A DNA stretch of 58,977 nucleotides from Helicobacter sp. 13S00477-4 (GTDB lineage: Bacteria > Campylobacterota > Campylobacteria > Campylobacterales > Helicobacteraceae). The position numbers and the translations under genes are program-made. Location: assembly GCF_002272785.1 (NCBI RefSeq), contig NZ_MLAS01000012.1:1-58977 (forward strand), in the 5' to 3' direction. Below are positions 44,360 to 52,449 of the stretch, piece after piece (position 1 is the stretch's first letter; each line of letters begins with the position of its first letter). The notes under the pieces are model-generated. The model made no database searches, was not told the DNA's origin, and worked only from the letters and a program-made list of their open reading frames with translations.

Positions 44360-45815
44360 TTTAGAAAACTTAGAAAATAAAATCCAAGAATTAAAGGAGT
44401 TGAAAACTCTTAGTGTGGAAAATAGTCTAGGGATTTTGAAAACTTATAATGAAAGCCTTAAAGATGACTTGAATCAAATCGCACAAGATATTTTAAAAGA
44501 TACTTCAAAGAAAAAAATCAGGCTTTTGAAAAATGTCAATGGCTATCGGAGTGTTTTTTATCAAGAAGTTTATGAAGATAACAAAGGCAATATTATCAAA
44601 TATGGGGACATAATGGTCGCAGGAGGAGATGCTATCAGGAGCGGGGCTGGGAAAGGAGTGGCTAGCTTTGGATTTTATCGTGTGGGTATCCCTTATGGTG
44701 TAGAGATAATAGATGTAGTTGGTGGGCATGGGAGTTTTTTCGCTCAAGAAAAGGACTCTGATGCTATGTGGGTGTGGGGAGTGAATGCTCAGGGTTGTTT
44801 AGGGCTAGGGCATAGCAATAATGTCTTAATCCCCCAAAGAGTCAGTTTCCCTGCAAAGATAAAAAAAATTGCTTCTGCTAGCTTTAGCACAGGTTGTCAA
44901 TTTGCTTTTGTGCTTTTAGAAGATGGGAGGCTTCTGGGAGCTGGGAGGAATGCTGATGGGGAGCTTGGGATTGGCAATAATATTGATTGCTCAAAATTTT
45001 TACAAGCTTTGAGTAATGTAGCAGATTTTTTTATCGGTAATAATTGGGCAGGTGGTGTGTATGCCATCACTTATGATGGGCGGCTTTTTTCTTGGGGATA
45101 TAATCGCACTGGTTGGCTAGGGCTAGGGCATAGCAATAATGTGAATACACCCACATTAGTAAGCAATGTTGAAAATGCTAAAACAATTTATCATTCTACT
45201 TATAATGATGGAACTTGGTATGGCAATACTTTCATCATCACGACTGATAATAGATTATTGGGGGCAGGCTATAACGGGCAGTGGAATTTAAGCCAATCTG
45301 ATGCCAATCAAAGGAATACCTTTGTGCCTATATTGAATGAATCCAATTTACCACTCAAAGACATCATAGCGTTTAAGGGTGGTGGTGTTTATGATGTGGC
45401 TTTAGCCATAAATAATAAGGGGGAGTTATTTTCTTGGGGATGTGCTGATATGGGCTTGGGAGATGATAGGACTGCTCATAGTCGGTGTAAGAAGATTGCT
45501 AGTGGAGTAAAACGGATTGAAAAGCAAGGGTATCGCTATCCTGCTAATTATATCCAGTATCAAAATGGCAGTATCGCAGCCTTTGGCTATAACCAAACCC
45601 AAGCACTGGGTGTGGGTAATGCTACTAGCCCTATAAGGGCTATGACTCCTGTAATCCTTCCAGCTAAGATCATTGATTTTTGTGTTTGTTCTTTTTATGA
45701 GGGTGAAAGGGCATTTATCGCTAGTGATGGAGAGCGATTGTATGGGTGTGGGAGTGTTTATGAGGGTAATTTGAATATCACTAGCAATATCTTACAACCC
45801 CAAATATTGAAATGA
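44352..45815 (+). CDS. RCC1-propeller tail protein
   Basis: 487 aa. N-terminal about 100 residues are helical and coiled (attachment part). From about residue 135 on, RCC1 repeats are clear: WGVNAQGCLGLGHSNN, GAGRNADGELGIGNN, WGYNRTGWLGLGHSNN, GAGYNGQWNLS, WGCADMGLGDD, FGYNQTQALGVGNA and GCGSVYEGNL, seven blades. In phages such propellers may act as receptor-binding or adaptor heads. Position between tail fibre and chaperone-like gene fits. Confidence 0.82.
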   Translation: MDNLENLENKIQELKELKTLSVENSLGILKTYNESLKDDLNQIAQDILKDTSKKKIRLLKNVNGYRSVFYQEVYEDNKGNIIKYGDIMVAGGDAIRSGAGKGVASFGFYRVGIPYGVEIIDVVGGHGSFFAQEKDSDAMWVWGVNAQGCLGLGHSNNVLIPQRVSFPAKIKKIASASFSTGCQFAFVLLEDGRLLGAGRNADGELGIGNNIDCSKFLQALSNVADFFIGNNWAGGVYAITYDGRLFSWGYNRTGWLGLGHSNNVNTPTLVSNVENAKTIYHSTYNDGTWYGNTFIITTDNRLLGAGYNGQWNLSQSDANQRNTFVPILNESNLPLKDIIAFKGGGVYDVALAINNKGELFSWGCADMGLGDDRTAHSRCKKIASGVKRIEKQGYRYPANYIQYQNGSIAAFGYNQTQALGVGNATSPIRAMTPVILPAKIIDFCVCSFYEGERAFIASDGERLYGCGSVYEGNLNITSNILQPQILK

Positions 45816-45860
45816 GGAAAATAATGAAAACTTATAGTTTTTTAATTAGTTTTTTGCGAG

Positions 45861-45934
45861 GGGGACAAGGGGGCTTGAATTGGCAAGTCGCCCCCTGAAC
45901 TTTAGGAACAAAGCGATTGAATCGCTATGAATGC
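45861..45934. repeat. Intergenic repeat copy 2 with duplicated gene start
   Basis: Contiguous copies of the two units at 39212 and 39366. Just before it, at 45824, a decayed frame ATGAAAACTTATAG resembles the start of the next gene (ATGAAAACATACAA at 45965), as if the insertion also duplicated the gene start. Confidence 0.55.
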
Positions 45935-45964
45935 AAGTGAAAATAAATGAATAAGGAGATAACA

Positions 45965-46525
45965 ATGAAAACATACAAATTAAGCACAGATAAGATTGCT
46001 GAGGTCAAAGGGGAATTCAAAACCCTCTATAGCAATGGAAGATTTATCTATGTGCAACCCTTAGAAGACATAGAACTAAATGAGCCTTTTATCCAAGAAG
46101 ATTTGCCAAAAGAATATGAAGAAAAAAGACAAGAGATATTGTCTTATGAAAGAGTCAAAAAGACTTCAGAGCTCAATAGGATTTGTGATAAATATTTACA
46201 AAACTTTCAATCTTCTGCCTTAGGGAGTGCTTATATCTATGATATGGCACAAGAAGACCAGATTAATTTGATGGGATTGCTCATTGCTGGGATTGATAGC
46301 TTTTTTAGGTGTGCTAAAGCTTCTGATCCTGATGATAAACAAAATATCCCTCATACCAAAGAACAATTAAAACAAGTCTATTCTGATGGACTCAAAGCTA
46401 AGAGTGGAATCATTTATATATGTGGTGTGTTGAAAGAATATGTAAAAAGTCTTGATGATTTAGATTCTATCAAGAGGGTGAAATGGGAGGATTATGAGGA
46501 TATCACAAGGCAGGAGGAAAGATAA
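45965..46525 (+). CDS. Tail fibre assembly-like protein (DUF4376)
   Basis: 186 aa from ATG 45965 behind AAGGAG. C-terminal DUF4376 block (AYIYDMAQEDQINLMGLLI, KQVYSDGLKAKSGIIY) as in proteins beside phage tail fibres. Possibly a chaperone for the fibre or RCC1 protein. Shares one base with the holin start. Confidence 0.75.
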   Translation: MKTYKLSTDKIAEVKGEFKTLYSNGRFIYVQPLEDIELNEPFIQEDLPKEYEEKRQEILSYERVKKTSELNRICDKYLQNFQSSALGSAYIYDMAQEDQINLMGLLIAGIDSFFRCAKASDPDDKQNIPHTKEQLKQVYSDGLKAKSGIIYICGVLKEYVKSLDDLDSIKRVKWEDYEDITRQEER

Positions 46526-46842
46526 TGAATTATCTTGAATTGATTAAGACTTATTTGTTTGTGGCTGTGATTGGGATTTTTGTGGGTTGCTTGTTTGTGA
46601 TGAGGACTATTTCTGAAGAAGTCATTGATACGAAGGCAAAGATGATTCAATTTATCGTTTATGGAGTGGGGAGTTCTATGCTCATTACTTGGATAGGGTA
46701 TGAGGTGTTTGTGTTTTATGGATTGCCTCCTAGTCTTGCTTGTGCGATTGGTGGAGGGATGGGCTTTGTGGGTGCTGAGAGCATAGCTAGGCTGGTGATA
46801 AGGGTATTCAAGAAAAAGGCTGGATTAGAGGATAAGGAATGA
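46525..46842 (+). CDS. Phage holin (LydA-like)
   Basis: 105 aa with two or three hydrophobic segments and a glycine-rich IGGGMGFVGAESI, then a basic tail. Precedes lysozyme, with four-base overlap. Should form pores that release lysozyme to the periplasm. Confidence 0.75.
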   Translation: MNYLELIKTYLFVAVIGIFVGCLFVMRTISEEVIDTKAKMIQFIVYGVGSSMLITWIGYEVFVFYGLPPSLACAIGGGMGFVGAESIARLVIRVFKKKAGLEDKE

Positions 46843-47312
46843 ACAAGCAAGCATTAGAATTTATCAAATCTCATGAGGGTTTTAGTGCTAAGCCTTATTT
46901 AGATACTGCAAATATTGAAACCATAGGCTATGGGAGGAACTTGAGTGCTTATCCTTTGAGTGAAGATGAACAAAGGGAAATCCTTATTAATGAAGGCAGG
47001 TATTCTAAAGAAGACGCACAAGAGTGGCTCATAAATCAGCTCCAAAAGCTAGAAAACGAGCTAAATAAATACCACTGGTTTAAGAAGCTAGATACTTATA
47101 GGCAAGCTATTGTCTTGGATATGGCTTATAATTTGGGCGTGCCTAGACTCTTGCTTTTCAAAAAAATGATTTTAGCCCTCAATAGTGGGGATTATGCGAG
47201 TGCGAGTAGAGAAATGCTAAATAGTGGCTGGGCTATGCAAGTCAAAAGCAGGGCTTCTAAGCTAGCAATAGCAATGAGGGAGATAAAACAAAATGATGAG
47301 GTGAATGCCTGA
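46839..47312 (+). CDS. Phage lysozyme (T4-type endolysin)
   Basis: 157 aa glycoside hydrolase 24. Catalytic Glu in SHEGF (about residue 11), Asp and Thr in PYLDTANIETIGYGRNLS. It cleaves the glycan strands of peptidoglycan. No signal sequence, so depends on the holin. Confidence 0.9.
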   Translation: MNKQALEFIKSHEGFSAKPYLDTANIETIGYGRNLSAYPLSEDEQREILINEGRYSKEDAQEWLINQLQKLENELNKYHWFKKLDTYRQAIVLDMAYNLGVPRLLLFKKMILALNSGDYASASREMLNSGWAMQVKSRASKLAIAMREIKQNDEVNA

Positions 47313-47614
47313 TGAGGTTAGGGGTGATTTTGGCGGGGATAGTTCTTGGATTTTTGGCTATTGAGGGGTATATCTATGTGCGGATAAAAACGGGTGTGCA
47401 AGCACAGCTAGCCAAAGAATTGCTCCAAAGGCAAAATCAAGCCATAGCAAAACAAGCCCTTGATACCAAAAACTATATCAAGACCCTATCAAAAGAAAAA
47501 ATCATCACCAAATATAAAGTCATCCATCCTAAAGAAGAGGGTTGTGAAGGTAAGCTAGAGGAGATAAAAGATGCAATGGATGTGTATTTTGATTCTTTCA
47601 AGCATATGCTTTAG
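47312..47614 (+). CDS. Inner-membrane spanin (Rz-like)
   Basis: 100 aa with N-terminal transmembrane helix (LGVILAGIVLGFLAIEGYIY) and a periplasmic coiled coil. Paired with the overlapping lipoprotein gene to fuse inner and outer membranes at lysis. Confidence 0.8.
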   Translation: MRLGVILAGIVLGFLAIEGYIYVRIKTGVQAQLAKELLQRQNQAIAKQALDTKNYIKTLSKEKIITKYKVIHPKEEGCEGKLEEIKDAMDVYFDSFKHML

Positions 47615-47789
47615 TGGGTGTGTGAGGGTTAAGGAAGTGTTTATCCCTACAGCTTGCCAAATCCCTAAAAGGGAGAATCCTATCAAAACTGGGGATTTAG
47701 CCCAAGATGTTAAAAACATCTTGATTTATTCTGAAGGGATAGCAAAGGATTTGGAATTTTGCAGAGGGAATGAACCGCATATGCGTTAA
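47571..47789 (+). CDS. Outer-membrane spanin lipoprotein (Rz1-like)
   Basis: 72 aa in a different frame that begins inside the Rz-like gene (44-bp overlap). Signal ILILSSICFSGC ends in a lipobox Cys, followed by a Pro-containing mature part. Nested Rz/Rz1 organisation is typical of lambda-like phages. Confidence 0.8.
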   Translation: MQWMCILILSSICFSGCVRVKEVFIPTACQIPKRENPIKTGDLAQDVKNILIYSEGIAKDLEFCRGNEPHMR

Positions 47790-47860
47790 ATGGCTTTATT
47801 CAAGTAATAAGGCTTTTTAACCCATAGGGTAAATCAAACAAAGTATAAAAAGGAGTAGTT

Positions 47861-48121
47861 ATGGCATTAAAAATAAACACAGAGGTAAAAACATTTACTT
47901 TCAGGGATGGGCAAGAGATTACACTCAAAGAACCTACATTGTTACAAATCAATGCAGCTCATAGTAAAAATAAAGATGATATTGAAGTGATTAAGTCTTT
48001 ATTGATAGATATGACTGAAGGGGAGTTGGATAAAGATTCTATCAATGCTCTTCCTTTTGGTGAGTTTTTAAGGTTATCTGAATGTGTGAAAGGATTTGTA
48101 GGTATTGACCTAAAGGACTAA
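47861..48121 (+). CDS. Tail assembly chaperone (gpE-like)
   Basis: 86 aa: KTFTFRDGQEITLKEPT and FLRLSECVKGFVGI match P2 E/Mu gp41-type tail chaperones. Behind AAAAGGAG. Guides the tape measure during tail assembly, with the E' extension below. Confidence 0.75.
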   Translation: MALKINTEVKTFTFRDGQEITLKEPTLLQINAAHSKNKDDIEVIKSLLIDMTEGELDKDSINALPFGEFLRLSECVKGFVGIDLKD

Positions 48122-48135
48122 GGGAGGGCATAGCT

Positions 48136-48249
48136 TTGATTGGCTATGCCTTGCACTTTGGTTTATCAGATATAAAGGATATGAGTTTTAGTGAGTTTAT
48201 GGACTATCTAAGGATAGCTAAGGAAATACTTGAAGTGAAGGGGTTTTGA
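48136..48249 (+). CDS. Tail assembly chaperone extension (E'-like), -1 frame
   Basis: After the gpE-like stop, the -1 frame is open from 48109 to 48249 and gives GYALHFGLSDIKDMSFSEFM..., the P2 E' pattern. The usual T6G slip site is absent. Either -1 frameshift near CTAAAG or independent start at TTG 48136 behind GGGAGG could produce it. Confidence 0.6.
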   Translation: MIGYALHFGLSDIKDMSFSEFMDYLRIAKEILEVKGF

Positions 48250-48250
48250 A

Positions 48251-48297
48251 GAAATCAACACAAAGGATAAAAAATGAAAACAGGAGTTATATTAGAC
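48251..48297 (+). repeat. Tape-measure start repeat, copy 1
   Basis: Carries AAAGGATAAAAAATGAAAAC and AGGAGTTATATTAGA, the ribosome site and first codons of the tape measure gene with one mismatch. It opens on a minus-strand moron instead of the tape measure gene. Confidence 0.8.
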
Positions 48298-48318
48298 TAT
48301 GATAGAGTTAAAAATCAA

Positions 48319-49170
48319 TTACATCATTTGCTCCCAGAATCTGTAGCAATTAACATATTCATCTTTATTAGCATTGTCAAAAATATCTGTCATTATTTTT
48401 TGGATCAGAAGCAATACCCAATAAACAGGTATAAAAAACAACAAGCCATAAGCACTAGTTTCCATAATTTTTTCATAATCATTATTCCCAGCGAGTATAA
48501 AAATTATGGTTATAAATATACAAGGATAGTAAAATGTAATGATTTTGAAAAAATTAAGAGTGTATATACAAAGCCTTCTTGTTATAGATTTTTTAGGTTC
48601 ATCGTTATTGGTTGGCAAAACAATATTTGTATATTGGTTAATTTGTTGAACATAGATAGCTCTTTGAAAAAACTTTGCTTTTATTTTTTTAATGAAGCTT
48701 GTTATTTTTTTAGATTCAAATTTTTTATTAATGAGGCTGATTTTTTTATCAAGTTCAATGTCATTAGCTATCTTGATTTTATTTTTAAGGTATTCTTTTA
48801 CTATCTCATTTTGCTTTTTTCTTGTTTCTACCAATTCATTAATATCGACAGATTTTTTAGATTCAATGCTTGTTTTAATCTCTTGAAGTTCTTTTTGAAG
48901 TCCATTATCAAGAGATTGGATTTTTTCTTGAAACTTAGGGCGGAGTTCAGTATAAGTCTCATCAAAAAATTGATTGTAATCATTGATATTTTTAGCAAGT
49001 ATTTCATTTTCTTTTTGAAGAATATCATTCATAGCTATTTGAAATTTGATGGTAGCAATCTTAAGCTCAGCGATTGCATTATGTGCTTTTGTTTCCAAAC
49101 TTTTCGAATAGCTATCATTAGAAGGTATTATGGCACTAATGAGGAGATAATCGCCCAAATCAAGTTGCAT
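48319..49170 (-). CDS. Moron: coiled-coil, two-TM protein of unknown function
   Basis: 283 aa. N-terminal 180 residues are long charged helices (KFQEKIQSLDNGLQKELQEI), followed by two transmembrane segments (KIITFYYPCIFITIIFILAG; GLLFFIPVYWVLLLI). AAGGAAAG precedes ATG. It lies between copies 1 and 2 of the start repeat, opposite to the late operon, with its own promoter. Possibly an envelope or superinfection-exclusion protein. The long open frame on the plus strand is only its shadow. Confidence 0.7.
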   Translation of the reverse strand: MQLDLGDYLLISAIIPSNDSYSKSLETKAHNAIAELKIATIKFQIAMNDILQKENEILAKNINDYNQFFDETYTELRPKFQEKIQSLDNGLQKELQEIKTSIESKKSVDINELVETRKKQNEIVKEYLKNKIKIANDIELDKKISLINKKFESKKITSFIKKIKAKFFQRAIYVQQINQYTNIVLPTNNDEPKKSITRRLCIYTLNFFKIITFYYPCIFITIIFILAGNNDYEKIMETSAYGLLFFIPVYWVLLLIQKIMTDIFDNANKDEYVNCYRFWEQMM

Positions 49171-49186
49171 AAGCTTTCCTTTTTCT

Positions 49187-49230
49187 CAAAAAGTTTTAAA
49201 TATTTTACACCAAAATTATCAGAAAATCAA
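49187..49230 (-). promoter_or_regulatory. Moron 1 promoter
   Basis: Minus strand TTGATT (from repeat copy 2), 17 bp, TAAAAT, preceded by TTTTGG. The -35 belongs to the duplicated tape-measure start. Confidence 0.5.
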
Positions 49231-49270
49231 CACAAAGGATAAAAAATGAAAACAGGAGTTACATTAGATA
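49224..49270 (+). repeat. Tape-measure start repeat, copy 2
   Basis: 47 bp identical to copy 3 (AAATCAACACAAAGGATAAA through GGAGTTACATTAGATA). Opens a spurious plus-strand frame that ends 49764. Confidence 0.85.
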
Positions 49271-49286
49271 ATTATTTTAGGGTATT

Positions 49287-49688
49287 TTATGAAAATAAAT
49301 CCCACTTTTCTGTAACACTGAGTTCATCTTTTGATAAATGGAGACAAAATAAAAATAAATGTTCGAAAATAAAAAACAAAATCATTGCGATAGGAGTAAA
49401 AAAGAACATGAAAAGGAATAAACCAGCTAATAAAACAATACCCCAACCCATCATCACCATGCTTATTATAAACATTTTGCTATTAACATCAATCACCCAA
49501 CCATCTATCCAAGCTGATAAAAAGTATAGAATGCCCCCTATAAATGCTGAGGCATATATTAACATTATAAAATTATTAGGAAAGTCTATATATATTGCTT
49601 TTTTTGTTTCAATGTTTAAAAATTTAGTCATGTTTCTTATTAGAAAAATAACCAAAAAGAAACATAGCATACTTACAAGAAACCACAT
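49287..49688 (-). CDS. Moron: small multi-TM membrane protein
   Basis: About 133 aa from ATG 49688 (AAAGG upstream) with three to four transmembrane helices (WFLVSMLCFFLVIFLIRN, IMLIYASAFIGGILYFL, and a long C-terminal pair). No family recognised. Lies between copies 2 and 3 of the start repeat. Confidence 0.65.
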   Translation of the reverse strand: MWFLVSMLCFFLVIFLIRNMTKFLNIETKKAIYIDFPNNFIMLIYASAFIGGILYFLSAWIDGWVIDVNSKMFIISMVMMGWGIVLLAGLFLFMFFFTPIAMILFFIFEHLFLFCLHLSKDELSVTEKWDLFS

Positions 49689-49714
49689 ATTAAAACCTTT
49701 TAATTTAATCAAGT

Positions 49715-49745
49715 TAATTTTAATCCAAAATAATAAAAAAATCAA
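49715..49745 (-). promoter_or_regulatory. Moron 2 promoter
   Basis: Minus strand TTGATT (from repeat copy 3), 17 bp, TAAAAT preceded by TTTTGG, the same arrangement as the moron 1 promoter. Confidence 0.5.
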
Positions 49746-49785
49746 CACAAAGGATAAAAAATGAAAACAGGAGTTACATTAGATA
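49739..49785 (+). repeat. Tape-measure start repeat, copy 3 (functional)
   Basis: Same 47 bp as copy 2; here it leads into the real tape-measure gene. Confidence 0.85.
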
Positions 49786-52097
49786 TACAGGCTAATTTGG
49801 ATGCACTGAATAAAAGTATCAAGGCTATCAATAAATCAATGAAAATTGATTTGGGTATCAATATCAAAAAAGCATTAGAAGAGGCTACCAAAGGACTTAA
49901 GGAAGGATTAGCTAAAAATAAGCCTATTGCAGAAATAAATGAACTAAAAGCTAAAATCAAAGAAGCTACAAGTGTGCAACTAAAATTCAACATAGACCAA
50001 GCTACCAATCAGCTAAAAAATATAATCCCACAATTTATAGGGACATATAGCACTATAAAAGGTCTCATATCTAGCCCTGTGTCTGCTAGTCTTGATTTTA
50101 ACACAGCTATCAATGAAATCAATAAATTCGCTGATTTTTCAAACTCAGAGCTTGGAAAGTTCAAAAAAGATATGTTTGATTTGGGTAAAGCCAATGGATT
50201 AGGGCTTAATGATATATTAAAAATAAGTGAGTTATCTGCCCAGCTAGGCATAGGCAAAACAGAACTCAAAGACTTTACTCAAAATGCTATCAATCTAAAA
50301 ATAGGCTTAGGTCTATCTCAAGATGAAGCAGTCAATCTCAGCTCAAGTATTTCTAAAGCTTTTGGTATGGGGGTCAAAGAAACACAAGTTTTTTCTGATG
50401 AAATCACTGCTATGTCAAAAGTAACCCAGCAAAGTGCAAAAAAGATTTTAGAAGTTACTAAATCTACTCTAGCAGGGGCTAAGGCATTTGGCTTGTCTGC
50501 TAAGGAAACATCTGCTCTATCTGCCTCATTCCTCTCTGTAGGGCTTGATAGCTCTGAGGCAAGTAGTTCTATCAATAAATTTTTTACCGAACTCAATAAT
50601 ATTGATAATGCGACTGAGGGCTTTAAAAGGTCTTTGGCAAAAATGGGACTAGATGCAGAGCAACTAAAAGAAGATATACAAAACAATCCTCAAGAAGCTA
50701 TCAAAAATCTCTTTGAAGATTTAAATGATCTTAGTGATGAAGAGAGGTTTGGAGTCATATCTGAAATCTTTGGCAAGAAAATGGCAAATAATATCAATTC
50801 GGCAAAAGATGGAGTGAGGGCTTTTGAAAAAGCACTTGAATCAAGTAAGGATTCTGCAGGAGCCTTACAAAAAGCTGTAGATAGAGCTGCAGGTGATGGA
50901 TTTGGAGATAGTATATTTGAGTTAAAGGCTGCTTGGCTAGAATTTAAAAATGAGATAGGGAGTATCTTTGTGCCTGCTTTAAAATGGCTTGCTGATTTGA
51001 CAAGGAGTGTATTAGGAGGATTGACAAACTTTTTAAAAAACAATGAATGGAGTAAATTATTTATTGGATTTAGTGTTGGTATCCTTGCATTGGTAAAAAG
51101 TGTTGGTCTTATTAAAGTGGCTTTTAATCCTCTTAAAACAATTGTATTTTATCCTTTTCAAATTATGATGACAAAGTCTAAAATAGCAATGATAAGCTAT
51201 TCTGATACTATTAAAAAGGCAAATTTGACTAATATTATTTTTGGAGATAGTTTGAATTGGCTAAAACTTAGATTTAATACCCTAAATAAAAGTATTATGG
51301 TGACGACAAAGAGGATATTTGGATTTTTAGACTCCTTGATTGCAGGAAAAATAGGGATATTTGGAAAAGCCTTGAACTTTTTGAAAATTGGTTTTTTATC
51401 TTTTAGCACAGGTCTAAGGGCGGCTATTGTTGGTATTCGTGCTTTTAGTATTGCATTGCTTGCTACTCCAATAGGATGGATTGGTATGGCTTTAGCAGGC
51501 GTGGCATTGACTGTTTACAAATTTTGGAAACCAATTAAAGCATTTTTTGGAGGATTTTTTGAAGGTATATCTGAAGCCATCACCCCACTCAAGCAAACTT
51601 TCTCTGCTTTATGGGTGTCAATTAAAACCGCTTTTGCTCCTTTTGCTCCACTTTTTAGTAAAATCTTTGGGCAAATTAATAGCACACAAGAAGAGCTGAG
51701 TGGTTTTGCACGAGTTGGATTGACAGTGGGTAAGGTGATTGGCGAGGTGATAAATTTGATAGCTAAGCCTTTTGAATGGCTGATAAAAATTATTACTCTG
51801 ACTTTTGAAGCAGTGGGGAAGATTACTAGTTGGATAGGTGATATTTTTGGGATTGGGGATAAGAAGGTTGATGTGAATGCAAATCAAACCAATTCTATCA
51901 TTCATAAAGGTCTCATTGATGAGGTCATCGCTAAACAAAATGAAAATAAAGCTAAAATGTTAAGCTCTATTCAAAGTAATCAAACTGATAACTCAAGACA
52001 AATCAATGACTATAAAAATATCACTATCAATACCAATCAAAGTCCACAAGCTATCGTGAGTGCTATCAATAGCTATAGTTATGATGATGATTTGTAG
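49761..52097 (+). CDS. Phage tail tape measure protein (TP901 family)
   Basis: 778 aa. N-terminal coiled coils, TP901 core region (FADFSNSELGKFKKDMFDLG, LGIGKTELKDFTQNAINLK), then hydrophobic segments (about residues 420-640) and a C-terminal helical tail. Sets tail length and helps deliver DNA through the membrane. Its stop is overlapped by the opposite-strand gene at 52079. Confidence 0.9.
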   Translation: MKTGVTLDIQANLDALNKSIKAINKSMKIDLGINIKKALEEATKGLKEGLAKNKPIAEINELKAKIKEATSVQLKFNIDQATNQLKNIIPQFIGTYSTIKGLISSPVSASLDFNTAINEINKFADFSNSELGKFKKDMFDLGKANGLGLNDILKISELSAQLGIGKTELKDFTQNAINLKIGLGLSQDEAVNLSSSISKAFGMGVKETQVFSDEITAMSKVTQQSAKKILEVTKSTLAGAKAFGLSAKETSALSASFLSVGLDSSEASSSINKFFTELNNIDNATEGFKRSLAKMGLDAEQLKEDIQNNPQEAIKNLFEDLNDLSDEERFGVISEIFGKKMANNINSAKDGVRAFEKALESSKDSAGALQKAVDRAAGDGFGDSIFELKAAWLEFKNEIGSIFVPALKWLADLTRSVLGGLTNFLKNNEWSKLFIGFSVGILALVKSVGLIKVAFNPLKTIVFYPFQIMMTKSKIAMISYSDTIKKANLTNIIFGDSLNWLKLRFNTLNKSIMVTTKRIFGFLDSLIAGKIGIFGKALNFLKIGFLSFSTGLRAAIVGIRAFSIALLATPIGWIGMALAGVALTVYKFWKPIKAFFGGFFEGISEAITPLKQTFSALWVSIKTAFAPFAPLFSKIFGQINSTQEELSGFARVGLTVGKVIGEVINLIAKPFEWLIKIITLTFEAVGKITSWIGDIFGIGDKKVDVNANQTNSIIHKGLIDEVIAKQNENKAKMLSSIQSNQTDNSRQINDYKNITINTNQSPQAIVSAINSYSYDDDL

Positions 52098-52435
52098 CGA
52101 TAAGTCTTAATGAGGTTGAAAATAGTGCCTAGAAAAAGAAATATAAAAAAGCAAGTAAAATAAATTGCTGTTATGTTTTTGGTATGCAAATATAAAAAAA
52201 AGGTAAATATGATAAAGCAAAAATTGGCAAAAATGATATTTTTCCATTGTTTGGCTCTGTGTTTAAAAAACAAGAAGGTTTTATCTTTTTGTGGTTTATT
52301 GAATTCCATAGAGATGACTATCAGAGAATAGAACAACCCTAAGAAGAGAAAAATGATAGCTATTGCCATTAATGTCAAATTCAATCCTTGTTGTTTGTAT
52401 TGCTTAAATACAGCATTAAAACAGAATTTTAACAT
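52079..52435 (-). CDS. Moron: three-TM membrane protein, unknown
   Basis: 118 aa with three transmembrane helices (MAIAIIFLFLGLFYSLIVI, NIIFANFCFIIFTFFLYL, IYFTCFFIFLFLGTIFNLI). The start at 52435 lacks a clear ribosome site; an ATG at 52369 is an alternative. Opposite to the late genes and overlapping the end of the tape measure by 19 bp; no duplicated flanks seen here. Confidence 0.55.
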   Translation of the reverse strand: MLKFCFNAVFKQYKQQGLNLTLMAIAIIFLFLGLFYSLIVISMEFNKPQKDKTFLFFKHRAKQWKNIIFANFCFIIFTFFLYLHTKNITAIYFTCFFIFLFLGTIFNLIKTYRYKSSS

Positions 52436-52449
52436 AAAAAGGAAAAATA

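Noticed and set aside
48274-49242. 322-codon plus-strand open frame starting in tape-measure repeat 1
   Set aside because: After the repeat it is the antisense shadow of the minus-strand 283-aa moron; composition is Phe/Ile/Cys-rich without sense, and the opposite frame has coiled coil, TM segments and a ribosome site.
49246-49764. 172-codon plus-strand open frame starting in repeat 2
   Set aside because: Shadow of the opposite membrane-protein gene; the start belongs to the duplicated tape-measure start.
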